Source of the DNA: Brachionus manjavacas
Taxonomy: Eukaryota > Rotifera > Eurotatoria > Ploima > Brachionidae
Direction of reading: 5' to 3'
Assembly (NCBI GenBank): GCA_019054805.1
Contig: JAHQIY010000001.1
Span: 6,400,501-6,464,500, forward strand
Length of the DNA stretch: 64,000 nucleotides
Shown here: piece by piece, positions 34,445 to 44,781 of the stretch
Position numbering within the stretch: the first letter of the stretch is position 1
How the letters are laid out: each line of letters begins with the position of its first letter
Position numbers and translations under genes: made by a program
The notes under the pieces: generated by a model
Told to the model about the DNA's origin: nothing
The model's database searches: none
What the model saw: the letters and a program-made list of their open reading frames with translations, nothing else

Positions 34445-37290
34445 CCATTATACAAGATAAAGATTATCGTTATCGATTATTTTATGCTTTTGAATTCTTT
34501 CAATTTCGGCACTCTCTACTGGAAGAGACGAATCGTCTTCCACCAATTTAATTTTATGTCTCGGATAAGAGTCCTTTAAAGTTTCGTTAAGAACATTCTT
34601 AATAATATAATTACCACGTTTGGTGTGACCTGATACTTTATATGGTCCCTTGAACCTTGGTTCTAATTTATTAAGAAGTCCTTCGCATTTTAAGAATACA
34701 GTTTTTCCAATGTCAATTCGTTTCTCAACAATATTAGTAGATTTATTTTGTGTTTTAATTTGACGTTCTTGAAATGCTTTTAAATTTTTTAGCGCTAACG
34801 GACGTGTATTTTCAAATAGTTGTTTAATTTCTTTACTTCTTTCCAAGATAGCATTTGAATCTTCTTTTTCAGTTGAATAATCATTAAATGGGATCATGTT
34901 CCTTCCGAACATTAGTTCAAAAGGTGTGTGACCCGTAGCCGAATGAACTCTCGATTGGTATGCGATTAAAACAAACGGTAGGAACTTATGCCAGTTATTG
35001 ATATTGCCTTCAGCATGTTTTCTTAAACAATTTGCTAAAGTCTGATTAAATCTTTCTGTTATCCCATTAGTTCTTGGATTATAAGCTGAGGTTGTGATAT
35101 GTTTAAAACCTAAATTTGTTTTTAAACTTTCTAATACATTGTTACAAAATTCCCTTCCTTGGTCGGATAAAAGTTCCTCAAATGGACCAAACATACTAAT
35201 ATATTCAGTTAATATAGAAGCTACTTCATTAGTCGATTTTGATCGTATTGGTTTAGCAAACGAAAATCTTGTTACAAATTCAATTATTACTAATATACCA
35301 TTGAATCCTTCATCAGTTTCAGGAAGACCAAGAATAAGGTCTATCATAACACGTTTAAAAATCTTGCTAATGCTACTTGTTTGTGCAGGATGGTATTTTA
35401 CAATTTCTTTGTTATTTCGATTGCAAACAGTGCACTTTTTTACAAATTTTTTTATATCATCAAATATATTTTTCCAATAAAATGTGTCTTTCAGTCTCTG
35501 ATATGTGGATTCAGTTTGAAAGTGTCCAAAATTGTGTGCCTTTTCAATAATTTCTGCCCGCAATTCTGGCTTAGGTACTTCTAAATATTTTCCAGTTTTA
35601 TGGATAAAAAGTTTATTGTTTTCAAAACGATAATTTTTTGCCAAATTTTGAATATTTGTTGTTAATTTTTTTGAAATACCTGGTACAAGCTTTCCAAATT
35701 GGATGAAGTGGATTAAGTTGGGATTTTCCCACACGTCTAATTTAATTTTATCATTTAAAACTTGTGTTGTTGTCATACAAATTACAAAGTCAATTACAGG
35801 TCTACTGATTGCATCCACATTTCCATGTTCAGAGCCTTTTCTATAAACAACGTCAAAGTCGTACTCCTGAAGAAATATTGACCATCGGGTTAATTTTCCT
35901 GTCATTTTTTAATGTTCTTAAGCCATACAAGCGCAGAGTGGTCTGTTATAACTGTAAATTTTATTCCATACAGGTACTTTCTGAATTGTGTTATACCATA
36001 GATAACAGCTAAGCATTCTTTTTCTGAAATACCGTATTTTATTTCTGTTTTTGATCGTGTTCGTGAAGCACAAGCAACCATGAATTCCTCTCCGTTTTCA
36101 TCTTTTTGAGTTAATATTGCTCCAAGTGCGTACCCAGAAGCATCGACATAGAGTCTGTAATTGGAATTAGGATTTGGTATTCTTAATATTGGATATGAGG
36201 AACATTTTTTCTTAAGCATGTTAAAAGCTTCTTCACATTCACTACTCCATTCAAATACTGAATCTTTCGCACACAAAGCAAAAAGTGGATGAGCAATTTT
36301 TGAATAATCCTTAATAAAGCGTCGATAAAAGTTAGGTAGTCCAAGAAAACTTTGTAGTTCCTTTAAATTTTTTGGTCGAGCTTTTTCAACAATTGCTTTG
36401 ATTTTTTCAGGATCCATTTTAACTTGATTATGAGACACAATGTGACCAAGCACTTTAATTTCATTTGCAAACCAGCTACATTTAGTTGGGTTTATTTTTA
36501 AATTTGCTTCCTTTAATTTTTTAAAAACTTGTCTTATGTGAGAGATGTGTTCGTGAAAGGTTTTTGAATGTATAGTGATATCATCCATATAAACTTCAAC
36601 GAAAGGAAGGTCACTTAGGGTCATCTGCATAATCCTACAGAAGTCTGTTGGCGCATTCTTTAAGCCAAAAGGTAGTCTTAAAAATTCAAAATGACCATCT
36701 GGAGTGGAAAAAGCAGTTTTATGAATTGAACTTTCATCCATTTTTACTTGCCAGTAGCCTGACTTTAAATCAAGTGCAGTGAACCAATTCGAGTCCCTCA
36801 TTCTATCAATTACATCTGTAATATTTGGAAGTGGCCATCTTTCTGTTAAAGTATTTTCGTTTAACTTTCTATAATCTATACAAATTCGTTTATTTCCGTC
36901 TTTTTTTGGAACAACAATTACAGGGGAAGACCAAGCCGATTTAGATGTTCGAATGATTCCTGCTTTTATCATCTTACTGATTTCGGTTTTTAAAAATTGG
37001 CGTTCGTTTTCTGACATTCTATATGGTCGTTTATAAATAGGAGCTACATTTTCATCAATCAACCTAATTGCGTGTTTATACACCTCACAGCTCCCTAATT
37101 CTTCTATAGAATTAGCAAATAAACATTTTGCTTCGGTTAATATTTTATCAAAAGCTTTTTGCTGATTGAATGATAAAGGACTTATAGGGTTAACCTTATA
37201 TGATTTGTCTTCCCAAAAATAATCATCTGAGGTTTCTGGATTAACATCAGATTGAAAAATATCAAAAATATTTTCTTCTTAATTACTCTC
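34445..37290 (-). other. Inner gypsy pol region (RT, RNase H, integrase)
   Basis: RT motifs lie near 36560-36960: SAWSSPVIVVPKKDGNKR, FTALDLKSGYWQVKM, LPFGLKNAPTDF and VYMDDITIHS. The RNase H lies near 35930-36150: YRLYVDASGYALGAIL and TDHSALVWL. The integrase zinc finger (HNFGH ... CTVCNR) is near 35400-35530. The catalytic core is near 34930-35340 (DLILGLPETDEGFNG, LLSDQGREF, NGITERFNQTL), and a C-terminal region with VFLKCEGLLNKLEPRFKGPY follows. Part of a fossil. Confidence 0.88.
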
Positions 37291-39260
37291 GCTACTTTCT
37301 AATTTAAAATCTGAACCTGGAAATTTTATAAGTCCTTGGGATGGAAAAATTCCTGAATTTGTTTTTTGAAACCAATCAAGACCTAACAAAACATCATGGT
37401 CTTCATGATCGAAAACAATAAATTCGATTAAACATAAATTGTTACCTAGCTTAATTTCAATTGGTTTCGTTTTGCCAGAAGCATGAGTAATTATGCCTGT
37501 TGCTGTCTTTATATTGTTTTCACATGCTAAAATATCTATATTATATTGAACTGCTGTCATATGGTTCATAATAGAATGGGTAGCCCCGCAATCTATTCCT
37601 ATTTTCATTAATTTACCTCCTACATAACCTGTAGTTGATGGTATACAGTTAATATTTTTCGAGAGAGAAGAAACCATATAAATCTTTTCTTCCGAATCAG
37701 AAACAATTTCTAAAGAATTTATCTTTTTTAATATTACCCTGCACTTATTAGCATAATGTCCTTTCTTTTTACATCTAAGACATGTAATATCATGTGATTT
37801 ATTGTTTCTTTGATTTAAATATTTATTAGATACAGTTTTTTGTTTTTGTAAGTCTTTGAAAGTATCTCTTTTATATGAATTATTATTTTTCTTTTTTACA
37901 TTAGTTTTAACAAAGTTAACTTTAGATATGCAGCTAGCCGCTGATTCTAATTGAATCGCAAGTGGGATAGCCTCCGACAGCTTAACGATTTTTCTACAAA
38001 TAATTTCTCTTTTTGTATTTTCTTTTAAACCTTCTCTAAAGTAAAACATTTTTCTTCCTCAGCCATAAAGCCTAACTTATTGGTCAAAGTCAAAAATCTG
38101 TTTACAAAATGTTCAACATTTAATTCTTTATGTTTTAAATTAGAGAGTTCGCTTCTTATCTTATGTTCTCTATCGACGTTTCTAAAGGTATCTTTGAGCT
38201 CTCTTTCAAACTCGAACCAGTTACTTTTTGACTCAATATGTCTTTTTAATATTAACAATGGTAACTCAGCCACAAAATTGACGACTGCATTCAGTCGATC
38301 TTCATCAGGAATTTTTGCTGCTATAAAACCTTGCTTGATCATAAAAAGCCAATCTTCTATATCATCTTTACTATTACCAGAAAATTTTGGTGTACTTACA
38401 TGAAGATGTTTTGGTTTATTCTCCATATTTTGGTTGAGCAAAAATTTATAGATTGGATCGTTCGGTAAAGGAAACATTTGTTCTCTCATCTCGACCGGAT
38501 GATTTATTGAATTTCGTTTATTATTTATCATGTTATTATAATCATTTGATACATAGTCAGACATTTTAGGTGTTTTTTGTCGATCGTAATCATGAATAAC
38601 CGAATTTGCTTGGTGAATTTTTGGATTCCAATCTTTTATTACATCTTTTTCATAACAATAAGATTCTGGTGTTTTTTGTGCATCATCATCACTGATAAGT
38701 ATTGATTTAGGCGTTTTTTCGTAATGATCCATATTATATAACATTTTGTTTAAATTTTTCGATTTCGACTTTATTGAAACATCATTTTGCGAGCGATTAT
38801 TTATAGTTGAATAATCTAGCTTGTAAAAGTCTTTATTCATTATTAGAAATTGTTCTTCTTGTTGGCTGTTGCTGACAGTTGAGTTGTTAAGAAGATCCTC
38901 GTTGAATTGTACATTTTTTTTCTTATCAGAAGCTTGTAAGTCAAAATATTGACTCTTGTTTTGATTTAACTGTTTCTTAAGTTCTGATATTATTTTATCT
39001 TTCTCAAGATTATCCTCTCTTAGATTTTCATTTCTTAATAATAATTCTTCATTAGTCAGACGAAGTCTGTCAATTTCTGAAGATACATCATCTTTCTGCT
39101 CATCTACGTCATCAGCGTCCAGTTTTATTTGTTTTATTTTGTTAACTTTGCTTTCAAAATTACTAATGCATTCTATGCACTTTGATTTCCTTGTATCAGT
39201 GGCATCATTGCTTTCCGCAATATCCTTTAATTCTGCTGCAGTAGCTCTGTAAGCAGCCAC
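37291..39260 (-). other. Inner gypsy gag and protease region
   Basis: The N-terminal part is a long coiled coil (LRLTNEELLLRNENLRED, KIISELKKQLNQN). A gag capsid-like domain follows (FSGNSKDDIEDWLFMIKQGF, LNVEHFVNRFLTLTNKLGF), then a single CCHC knuckle (CLRCKKKGHYANKC) near 37770, then a retropepsin-like region (IGIDCGATHSI, DVLLGLDWF) near 37360-37620. Part of a fossil. Confidence 0.82.
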
Positions 39261-39472
39261 TACCTTATCCAGGGAGTAAGCTAAGGATTTAGCCTTGCAA
39301 ATATTAAGAGCTTTTATTTTTTTCCACTTTTTGAATCGATATCCTCGATTATAGAGCCTATTTCACTCATTGCACAATTAATAATTAGTACTAATATAAA
39401 ATTATCGCGCGGAATAATGCTTTTGTCTATTATCTATCTGTTTATATCGGTCTTTATCGCTGCTACCATATA

Positions 39473-39836
39473 TGTTAGTCTAGGGAATTTGGCCTGAATA
39501 CCTTCGATTAACTTCAGAGGGGATAGAATGAAGACAAAGAACAAAATCGTGTTGAATAAACGTTTATTATTATTTTAAAGGAAATAGGAAAAATACAAGT
39601 TAAAAAGCTCTCCTCTTTAAGAATTACAACTTCTATTTATATTCAGTAGTTGTATCTTAAAAAGGTCATTAATCATAAAGAATCTAAATAAAGATAAGTT
39701 GTGAATTAAATCGGTCATAAAGATTTATGACATATGATAAATGATTCATAAAAACATAAAGATAAAATCTAGATAAGTTGTGAAAATTGATAAGGTTAAT
39801 TTAAATAATTGAAACGGTTATTTTCACACCGTAACA
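39473..39836 (-). repeat. 5' LTR of inner gypsy element
   Basis: 364 bp, nearly identical to 32011-32374, with the PBS-like word TGGTAGCAGCG on its inner side at about 39455-39470. Confidence 0.92.
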
Positions 39837-39839
39837 AGT

Positions 39840-40740
39840 AGGCAAGCGTATCTAGCAGAACAATATATTTATTTTATAGCCACAAACAATGCACCAAGAG
39901 CGATCAGTTTAGAACAACTTATGGAAGAAACGAAAATGGATAAGATTTTACAAAAAGTTATTTTGGCGATAGGAGATTCATTTAGAAAAAATGATCTGGA
40001 CTTAAAGCCTTATCGGTTGATTAAAGACGAATTATCTGTGTATAAAAATGGCTTAGTTCTACGTGGTTCTAGAATAATTATACCTGAAAAGTGTTGGAAT
40101 GATGTTTTGAGAATTGCTCATGAAGGACATTTGGGTATTGTGAAGACTAAACAATTGATTAGGGAACGCGTTTGGTTTCCGAGTATCGACAAGATGGTTG
40201 AGGATATGGTCAAGGAATGTAAGGCTTGTAGTTTAACATCGAGTGCTAGTAGACCGACACCTATAAGTGTGACAGATTTTCCAGAAAATCCATGGGATAG
40301 CTTAGCTATTGATTTTCATGGTCCACTTAGCAATGGTAATGAATTAATGGTCATAATTGAAGAGCATTCAAAGTTTCCGGTGGTTGTAGAAGTTAAATCT
40401 ACATCAAGCCAACACGTAATACCGAAAATAAACAACTTGTTTTCGTTGATGGGGATACCAAGTGTATTAAAATCGGATAATGGTCCCCCATTTCAAGGAT
40501 CAGAGTTTTCTGAGTTTTGCCAAGAGTTTGGAATTAGGCATCGGAAAGTTACACCGGAATGGCCTCAAGCAAATGGTCAAGTCGAGAATTTTAATAAGAA
40601 TTTAAAAAGATTGATACAGAAGTCATTTGTTAGTAACTCAAAATGGGACATCGAATTGAATAGTTTTTTAAGGTGGTATCGAAATACACCTAATGGTTCG
40701 TCTAAAGTCGCACCATCAAATTTAATCTTTGTTTGGGGCA
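39840..40740 (+). other. Outer gypsy integrase region
   Basis: The zinc-binding part has HEGHLGIVKTKQLI and CKACSL. The catalytic core has IDFHGPLSNGNELM, LKSDNGPPFQGSEF and the E-containing NGQVENFNKNLKR. It belongs to the same element as 29374-32010 and lies on the far side of the nested insertion. Part of a fossil. Confidence 0.82.
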
Positions 40741-40866
40741 AGGGAAACAAAAAAAATTAAGATTTTTTTTTAATAAACAGTTTTAATCGCATAAATCTTT
40801 TGCTAATTTATTTTATAATAAATTGTACTAAGCTTACTCAGGAACGAGAGCGTGCGCGATTGAATA
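40732..40866 (+). repeat. 3' LTR copy of outer gypsy element
   Basis: 135 bp matching the last 135 bases of the 5' LTR (29167-29301), followed by the CATCTA target duplication. Confidence 0.85.
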
Positions 40867-41604
40867 CATCTACACCACAATTTAATATCTAATGAAATTA
40901 AATAATTAAAAATTTAAAAAAAGAAAGAAAACTTTATTTTTTTGAACGTCCCTTTTTGTTTGGTTGAGATTTTCGAAATTCCTATGTTGAAGCTTCAGCT
41001 GTCTTACTCTGTCTTTCCATTCTTTAAGAGGTCTTTAGAACAGACTCAGTTAGAAGAAAGGATTTTCTTTGTAAAGCTTGAATACATTTTTCCTTTTTCC
41101 TCTTTTATGATTCTTTTCGATTTAGTAAGCTAGGAAACTTAACAAAAAGAGATGATGAGTATGCAATACCAATTACATGTTTGAAAATAAGGTTTTTCCA
41201 ATGGAAAAGTGGAAAATTTATCCAAGTCAACTTTTAAGTTGCATCAGTAGCGAGATGTCCACAATTTTTCTTAAATGAGATTAAACATTTTGTGGTCATA
41301 AAGATCGAGCTTCTTTCGTTTCCGAATTGAATCTCAGTTTCGTATATTTTTCAATTTTTAATGAACATGAAAATTAAAGATTTTTAAAGGTAATTCAAGA
41401 TCATTATGGACATGGATATTATGGACAATTAGATAAAGGAACTAACAGTGATAAAGAGTTTTTCAAATACAAGAACTATCCAAGAGTATTTTACAATAAG
41501 AGCTTAAACTGATTCGAGTGCAATTATTTTTGCTGAAGACTGTTACCATAACCTTTTGAGGACAAATGGTATTCCATATATAAAAAATTAATCAAATAAA
41601 ATTT
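40867..41604. repeat. Dispersed 1.1-kb repeat, copy 1, right part
   Basis: Continues copy 1 from 28943 and matches 53050-53789. It contains a short coding-like stretch, DHYGHGYYGQLDKGTNSDKE, near 41400-41460 that is not open further. Its nature (old gene fragment or part of a larger transposon) is unknown. Confidence 0.85.
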
Positions 41605-41765
41605 AGTAAGCTAGGAAACTTAACAAAAAGAGATGATGAGTATGCAATACCAATTACATGTTTGAAAATAAGGTTTTTCCAATGGAAAAGTGGAAAACTT
41701 ATCCATGTCAACTTTTAAGTTGCATCAGTAGCGAGATGTCCACAATTTTTCTTAAATGAGATTAA
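41604..41765. repeat. Partial tandem duplication of 41124-41285
   Basis: The 162-bp segment from GTAAGCTAGGAAACTTAAC to CTTAAATGAGATTAA is repeated directly after the end of the dispersed repeat, with about two differences. It is present only once in the copy at 52695-53789, so the duplication occurred at this locus. Confidence 0.85.
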
Positions 41766-41769
41766 AAAA

Positions 41770-43060
41770 AATCAAAATCAAATTAAAGAATAAAATTAAA
41801 GTTAGACAAGCAGTTCTTCGAACTTTTAAATCAAGATAACGACAATGAACCGACTTCTATCTTAAAAAAGCGGACAGAAGTAAAAATAAACTTTTTTTTC
41901 TTAAACTAGATATTTTCAACACACCCGACACAGTCGGAATTCACCTGTTTTTTCTGAAGCTCTCGTAAAATTTTAGCTCGATATTCTCATTTCTATTTAA
42001 AAAGTCATATGCTGAGGGAAAGACCTCAAATAAAAGTAAAGAACCGAAAAGTTGTCCTATTTATTAAAAGGGATGTAAGATAGACCCATCATATTAGAGG
42101 TCGGTGTCCTTAACTGCTATTTCATGTAAAAAAATAAAGATAATTCGTGATCAAATGATGAAGTACCTAATGCAACATGACTTGATATTAAAGATCAACA
42201 CGGCTTCATGCTAAACAAATCGTGTAACATTTATTTATTAAATTTTAACAGAGGCATTGAATCGTAGTTTTGGCACAGGTCTCTACTGGTAAAGCTTAGA
42301 GATTATGGTTTTTATTGCAGTTTATTAGAGCGGCTAAAACAATTTATGCTAGAAAGAAAAAAAGTATTAGTTCTAAGAATGTATAAATCTGAATGGAAAA
42401 AAGTTCAGCGATCGTTCCCAAGGGATTATTTCTCGGACCCTTATTATTTCTAATATTCATCAACGATATGCCGAAGTCGACAAAAACCTTCTTAACCCTC
42501 ATACAGCTAAGAGAAGGAAAATATCATTGTTTACTAAAATGGGTCAAAAATGACCCTGTGTAATTTTTAAATAAATAAAACAAACTCAATTATTCAAAAG
42601 AAAGATTCAAACAGAATTCTCACTAATTTATTAATTTGGAAATATTATTCAATCAACGATCATTTTTTTCAAGTTAAATATTTAACAAAAAAAATAGAAC
42701 AAAAAAATACATCGTGCCAATCCTGACCCGATCAAAGCTGTTTGCAGTCGATGGCGAGAAAAAAAATAGACATTCATTACGTTTAAAGCGATATAGACCT
42801 TTAAGTGGCTTGGAATAAAGTGTGAATAATTATTTTCAATTAAAAAAAATTTAAATTCATGCAAATATCCAATTACGAATTTACAGATTTTCCTATTCAC
42901 TTTTCGATTTCAAAGGGTACTGACAAGACTCATTGTATCTCAAATACTAATCCTGAAAGAGACCTTGGGTTCATCTTATCAGACAACTTAAAATCGAAAA
43001 ATCATGTCAATCAAGCTTTATCTAAAGAATTATCTACAAACATTCAATTATTGAACTAGA
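41770..43060 (+). pseudogene. CR1/Jockey-like LINE reverse-transcriptase relic
   Basis: Plus-strand frames follow the RT order. TPDTVGIHLFFLKLS and the upstream thumb-like part are near 41930. DPSYYRG, then RSVSLTAISC-like and KKIKIIRDQMMKYLMQHD, are near 42080-42180. QHGFMLNKSCNIYLLNF is near 42190-42240, and INDMPKST is near 42460. NPERDLGFILSDNLKSKNHV is near 42955-43010, which normally lies behind the catalytic YADD segment. The YADD part itself is missing, replaced by about 360 bp (42492-42858) that begins like a piggyBac end. There are many stops. It is an old dead copy. Confidence 0.65.
42492..42560 (+). mobile_element. Possible piggyBac-type terminus (TTAA-CCCT with GGGTCA palindrome)
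   Basis: Inside the LINE relic, TTAACCCTCATACAGC at 42492 is followed at 42541-42556 by GGGTCAAAAATGACCC, a perfect 6-bp-arm palindrome. piggyBac elements insert at TTAA and start CCC, and several have such GGGTCA subterminal repeats. I could not find the opposite end, so this is a candidate only. Confidence 0.35.
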
Positions 43061-43074
43061 AAAGGAGAAAAGAA

Positions 43075-44385
43075 ATAAATTTGATTAAAAGAGTTCAAGG
43101 TTGCCCAACTAAATTGGTATCGAAATTAAAATATTTGGTATTTGAAACTAGATTGAAGATGATTGGTCTTGGCCGTAAGAAAGGTCACGATCTAATCTGC
43201 AATGAATTTTTTATAAATGGATCATCAACAAATCTAGTTATTCTACTTGAATGGTTCTTTAATTATTCCATTAAAATTGGTTATCTCCCAAAGAATTTCA
43301 ATATTTCATTATTAAAACCTATTCTAAAAAAGGTATTTTCAAATGATCCTTCAGATTGAAGACCTATCACGGTGTCTACATGTTTAGCAAACATTCTTGA
43401 GTCACTTTTTTTGGCCAAGACGAATAATTTTGATAGCATTCATATCAATCAATTTGGATACAAAAAAAGAGCTCGTGTAAACATCGCTATTTTTTAGCAA
43501 ACGAAGTAGTCAATTATTATTGCCAAGGAAGATCTCGTTTAAACCTAATAAGTCTTGATGCCAGTAAAGCATTTGATAAACTTTGGCGTGCTGGGCTTTT
43601 CTAAAAACTAATCGGAAAAATAAATAATTATTTTTGCAGAAAATTATACAGATATCATGAAATTTTTAAAGTGATAATTTAAGTTGGTGAGGAAAAAAGT
43701 AATCCTTTTCCAATAACAGAAGATGTCAAACAAGGAGGAATATTATCTCCATACTTATTTAATTTTTTCATCGATCAAAAGTTATCTGAATGTACTGATT
43801 TGAAAGTTGGTGCAAAGATTGGTGAGATAAACTTGTCCATTCTTGACTACTGCGATGATATAGTCTTACTATCACCATCGGAAAAACATATCAAAATTTT
43901 GCTAGAACTTGTGAAGAATATGCAAAAGATTGGAAAGTCGAAATTAATGCCTCTAAATCGGAATTAATATTATTTGAAAAAAAAGCATTTTTTTTTAAAA
44001 CAGATTTTAAATTAAATGTTTCTGCAATGCCTAAAATACAAAGTTTGATTTATCTAGGCCTTCCTATTGGAAATCAGAAATCAATAAATGATTTCGTGGA
44101 AAATAAGATGAAAAAATTCGAAGAGAGTTTTTACTCTCTAAATAGTGTTGGATGCAAACCAAAGCTAATGAAGCCAGAAACTGTAGCTTTCTTATACAAA
44201 CAGTTCTCTCAATCAATCTTTAGATATCATTTAGATAATATCTTTATTAATGAAAAGAGTTTAATATACGGCAAAATATTTTAATAAAACGATTTATAGG
44301 ACTTAGTAAATTTACAAAAACAAAACCTTTGAACAAAGCACTAAAATTGGAGTCAATTAGACAAATTTATTATAAGCACTAGCCT
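43075..44385 (+). pseudogene. Second LINE, reverse-transcriptase relic (5' part)
   Basis: Frames in order: GLGRKKGHDLICNEFF and GYLPKNFNISLLKPILKK (43170-43335), RPITVSTCLANILES (43362-43405), INQFGYKK (43447-43470), SLDASKAFDKLWRAGLF (43550-43600), DVKQGGILSPYLFNFFID (43723-43777), LDYCDDIVLLSP (43850-43880), FIGLSKFTK and LESIRQIYYKH (about 44290-44380). This is a standard LINE RT with YCDD in place of YADD. Several stops and shifts interrupt it, so it is dead. Its frame breaks off at 44385, and a plausible continuation lies at 49970-50240 beyond the Helitrons. It differs in sequence from the LINE just upstream. Confidence 0.7.
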
Positions 44386-44751
44386 AATCTTGGTCTTTTC
44401 TTAATCACACTAACTAAAATCTAAAACTAAAATCTAAAATCAACTAAAATCCTTTAGATTTTATGCCCGGCCTAGCGACTTACGGGACCCTCCTTCTCCC
44501 CACTATAATTCTTAATTACTTCTTTTTTAAATGCGTGATTCTGATTTTTGAACAGAAAACGTTTAAATTTCTCTTTTTTGATATCGTATTTTTCTTCTCA
44601 ATCTTTTTTACTTTTCCGTTCACTTTTTTTTCCAAGCTTCATTATTTTTTTTGAGATATTATTCAACCGACCATTTTTTGTTTGATGTAAGTGCAGTAAT
44701 TTAAATAATTAATCAAATCTCATTACAATAAAAAGAATTTCTGAAAAGTTA
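44386..44751. other. Unassigned segment between LINE and Helitron end
   Basis: It starts with AAAATCTAAAACTAAAATCT-type repeats. It contains a GC-richer word ATGCCCGGCCTAGCGACTTA at 44463 and then a T-rich stretch. No coding frame or element border is convincing. It may be a further small insertion between the LINE break and the Helitron terminus. Confidence 0.3.
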
Positions 44752-44781
44752 ATAGGAAAGAACCTTCTGTCTAATGCAGAA
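44751..44781 (-). terminator. Helitron 3'-terminal hairpin (element A)
   Basis: TTCTG-TCTAATG-CAGAA at 44765-44781, ten bases inside the terminal ATAGG. Helitrons carry such a short hairpin about 10-12 bases before their 3' end, where it acts as a transposition terminator. The loop is the same as in element B at 49412-49426 while the stem differs. Confidence 0.65.

Larger units (their letters stand above)
32007..39840 (-). mobile_element. Envelope-bearing Ty3/gypsy element nested in the outer gypsy (fossil)
   Basis: LTRs of 364 bp lie at 32011-32374 and 39473-39836, flanked by AGTA at 32007-32010 and 39837-39840. The two LTRs differ at about three positions, so the insertion is very young. 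On the minus strand TGGTAGCAGCG follows the 5' LTR within a few bases. It matches the 3' end of initiator-Met tRNA over nine or ten bases and is a likely PBS. AAGGGGGGGTAA precedes the 3' LTR as polypurine tract. Gene order is gag, protease, RT, RNase H, integrase, env. It looks close to whole, with only a few breaks. Confidence 0.92.
28944..40866 (+). mobile_element. Ty3/gypsy element (Mag-like), interrupted by another element (fossil)
   Basis: Flanked by CATCTA at 28938-28943 and 40867-40872, exactly splitting a repeat that is intact at 52695-53789. The 5' LTR is 28944-29301. The 3' side has a shorter LTR copy at 40732-40866, and the shared 135 bp differ at only two positions, so the insertion is young. 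Directly behind the 5' LTR is TGGCGACGAGG, a PBS common in Mag-lineage elements. Order is gag with zinc knuckles, protease, RT, RNase H, integrase. An envelope-bearing element (32011-39836) lies between RNase H and integrase. The element is broken at several places. Confidence 0.9.

Noticed and set aside
35094-35480. 128-codon plus-strand frame
   Set aside because: Antisense shadow of the integrase region of the inner gypsy element.
42682-42900. 72-codon minus-strand frame inside the LINE relic
   Set aside because: No recognisable transposase motif. It lies in the filler after the piggyBac-like end and is too short and AT-biased to support.
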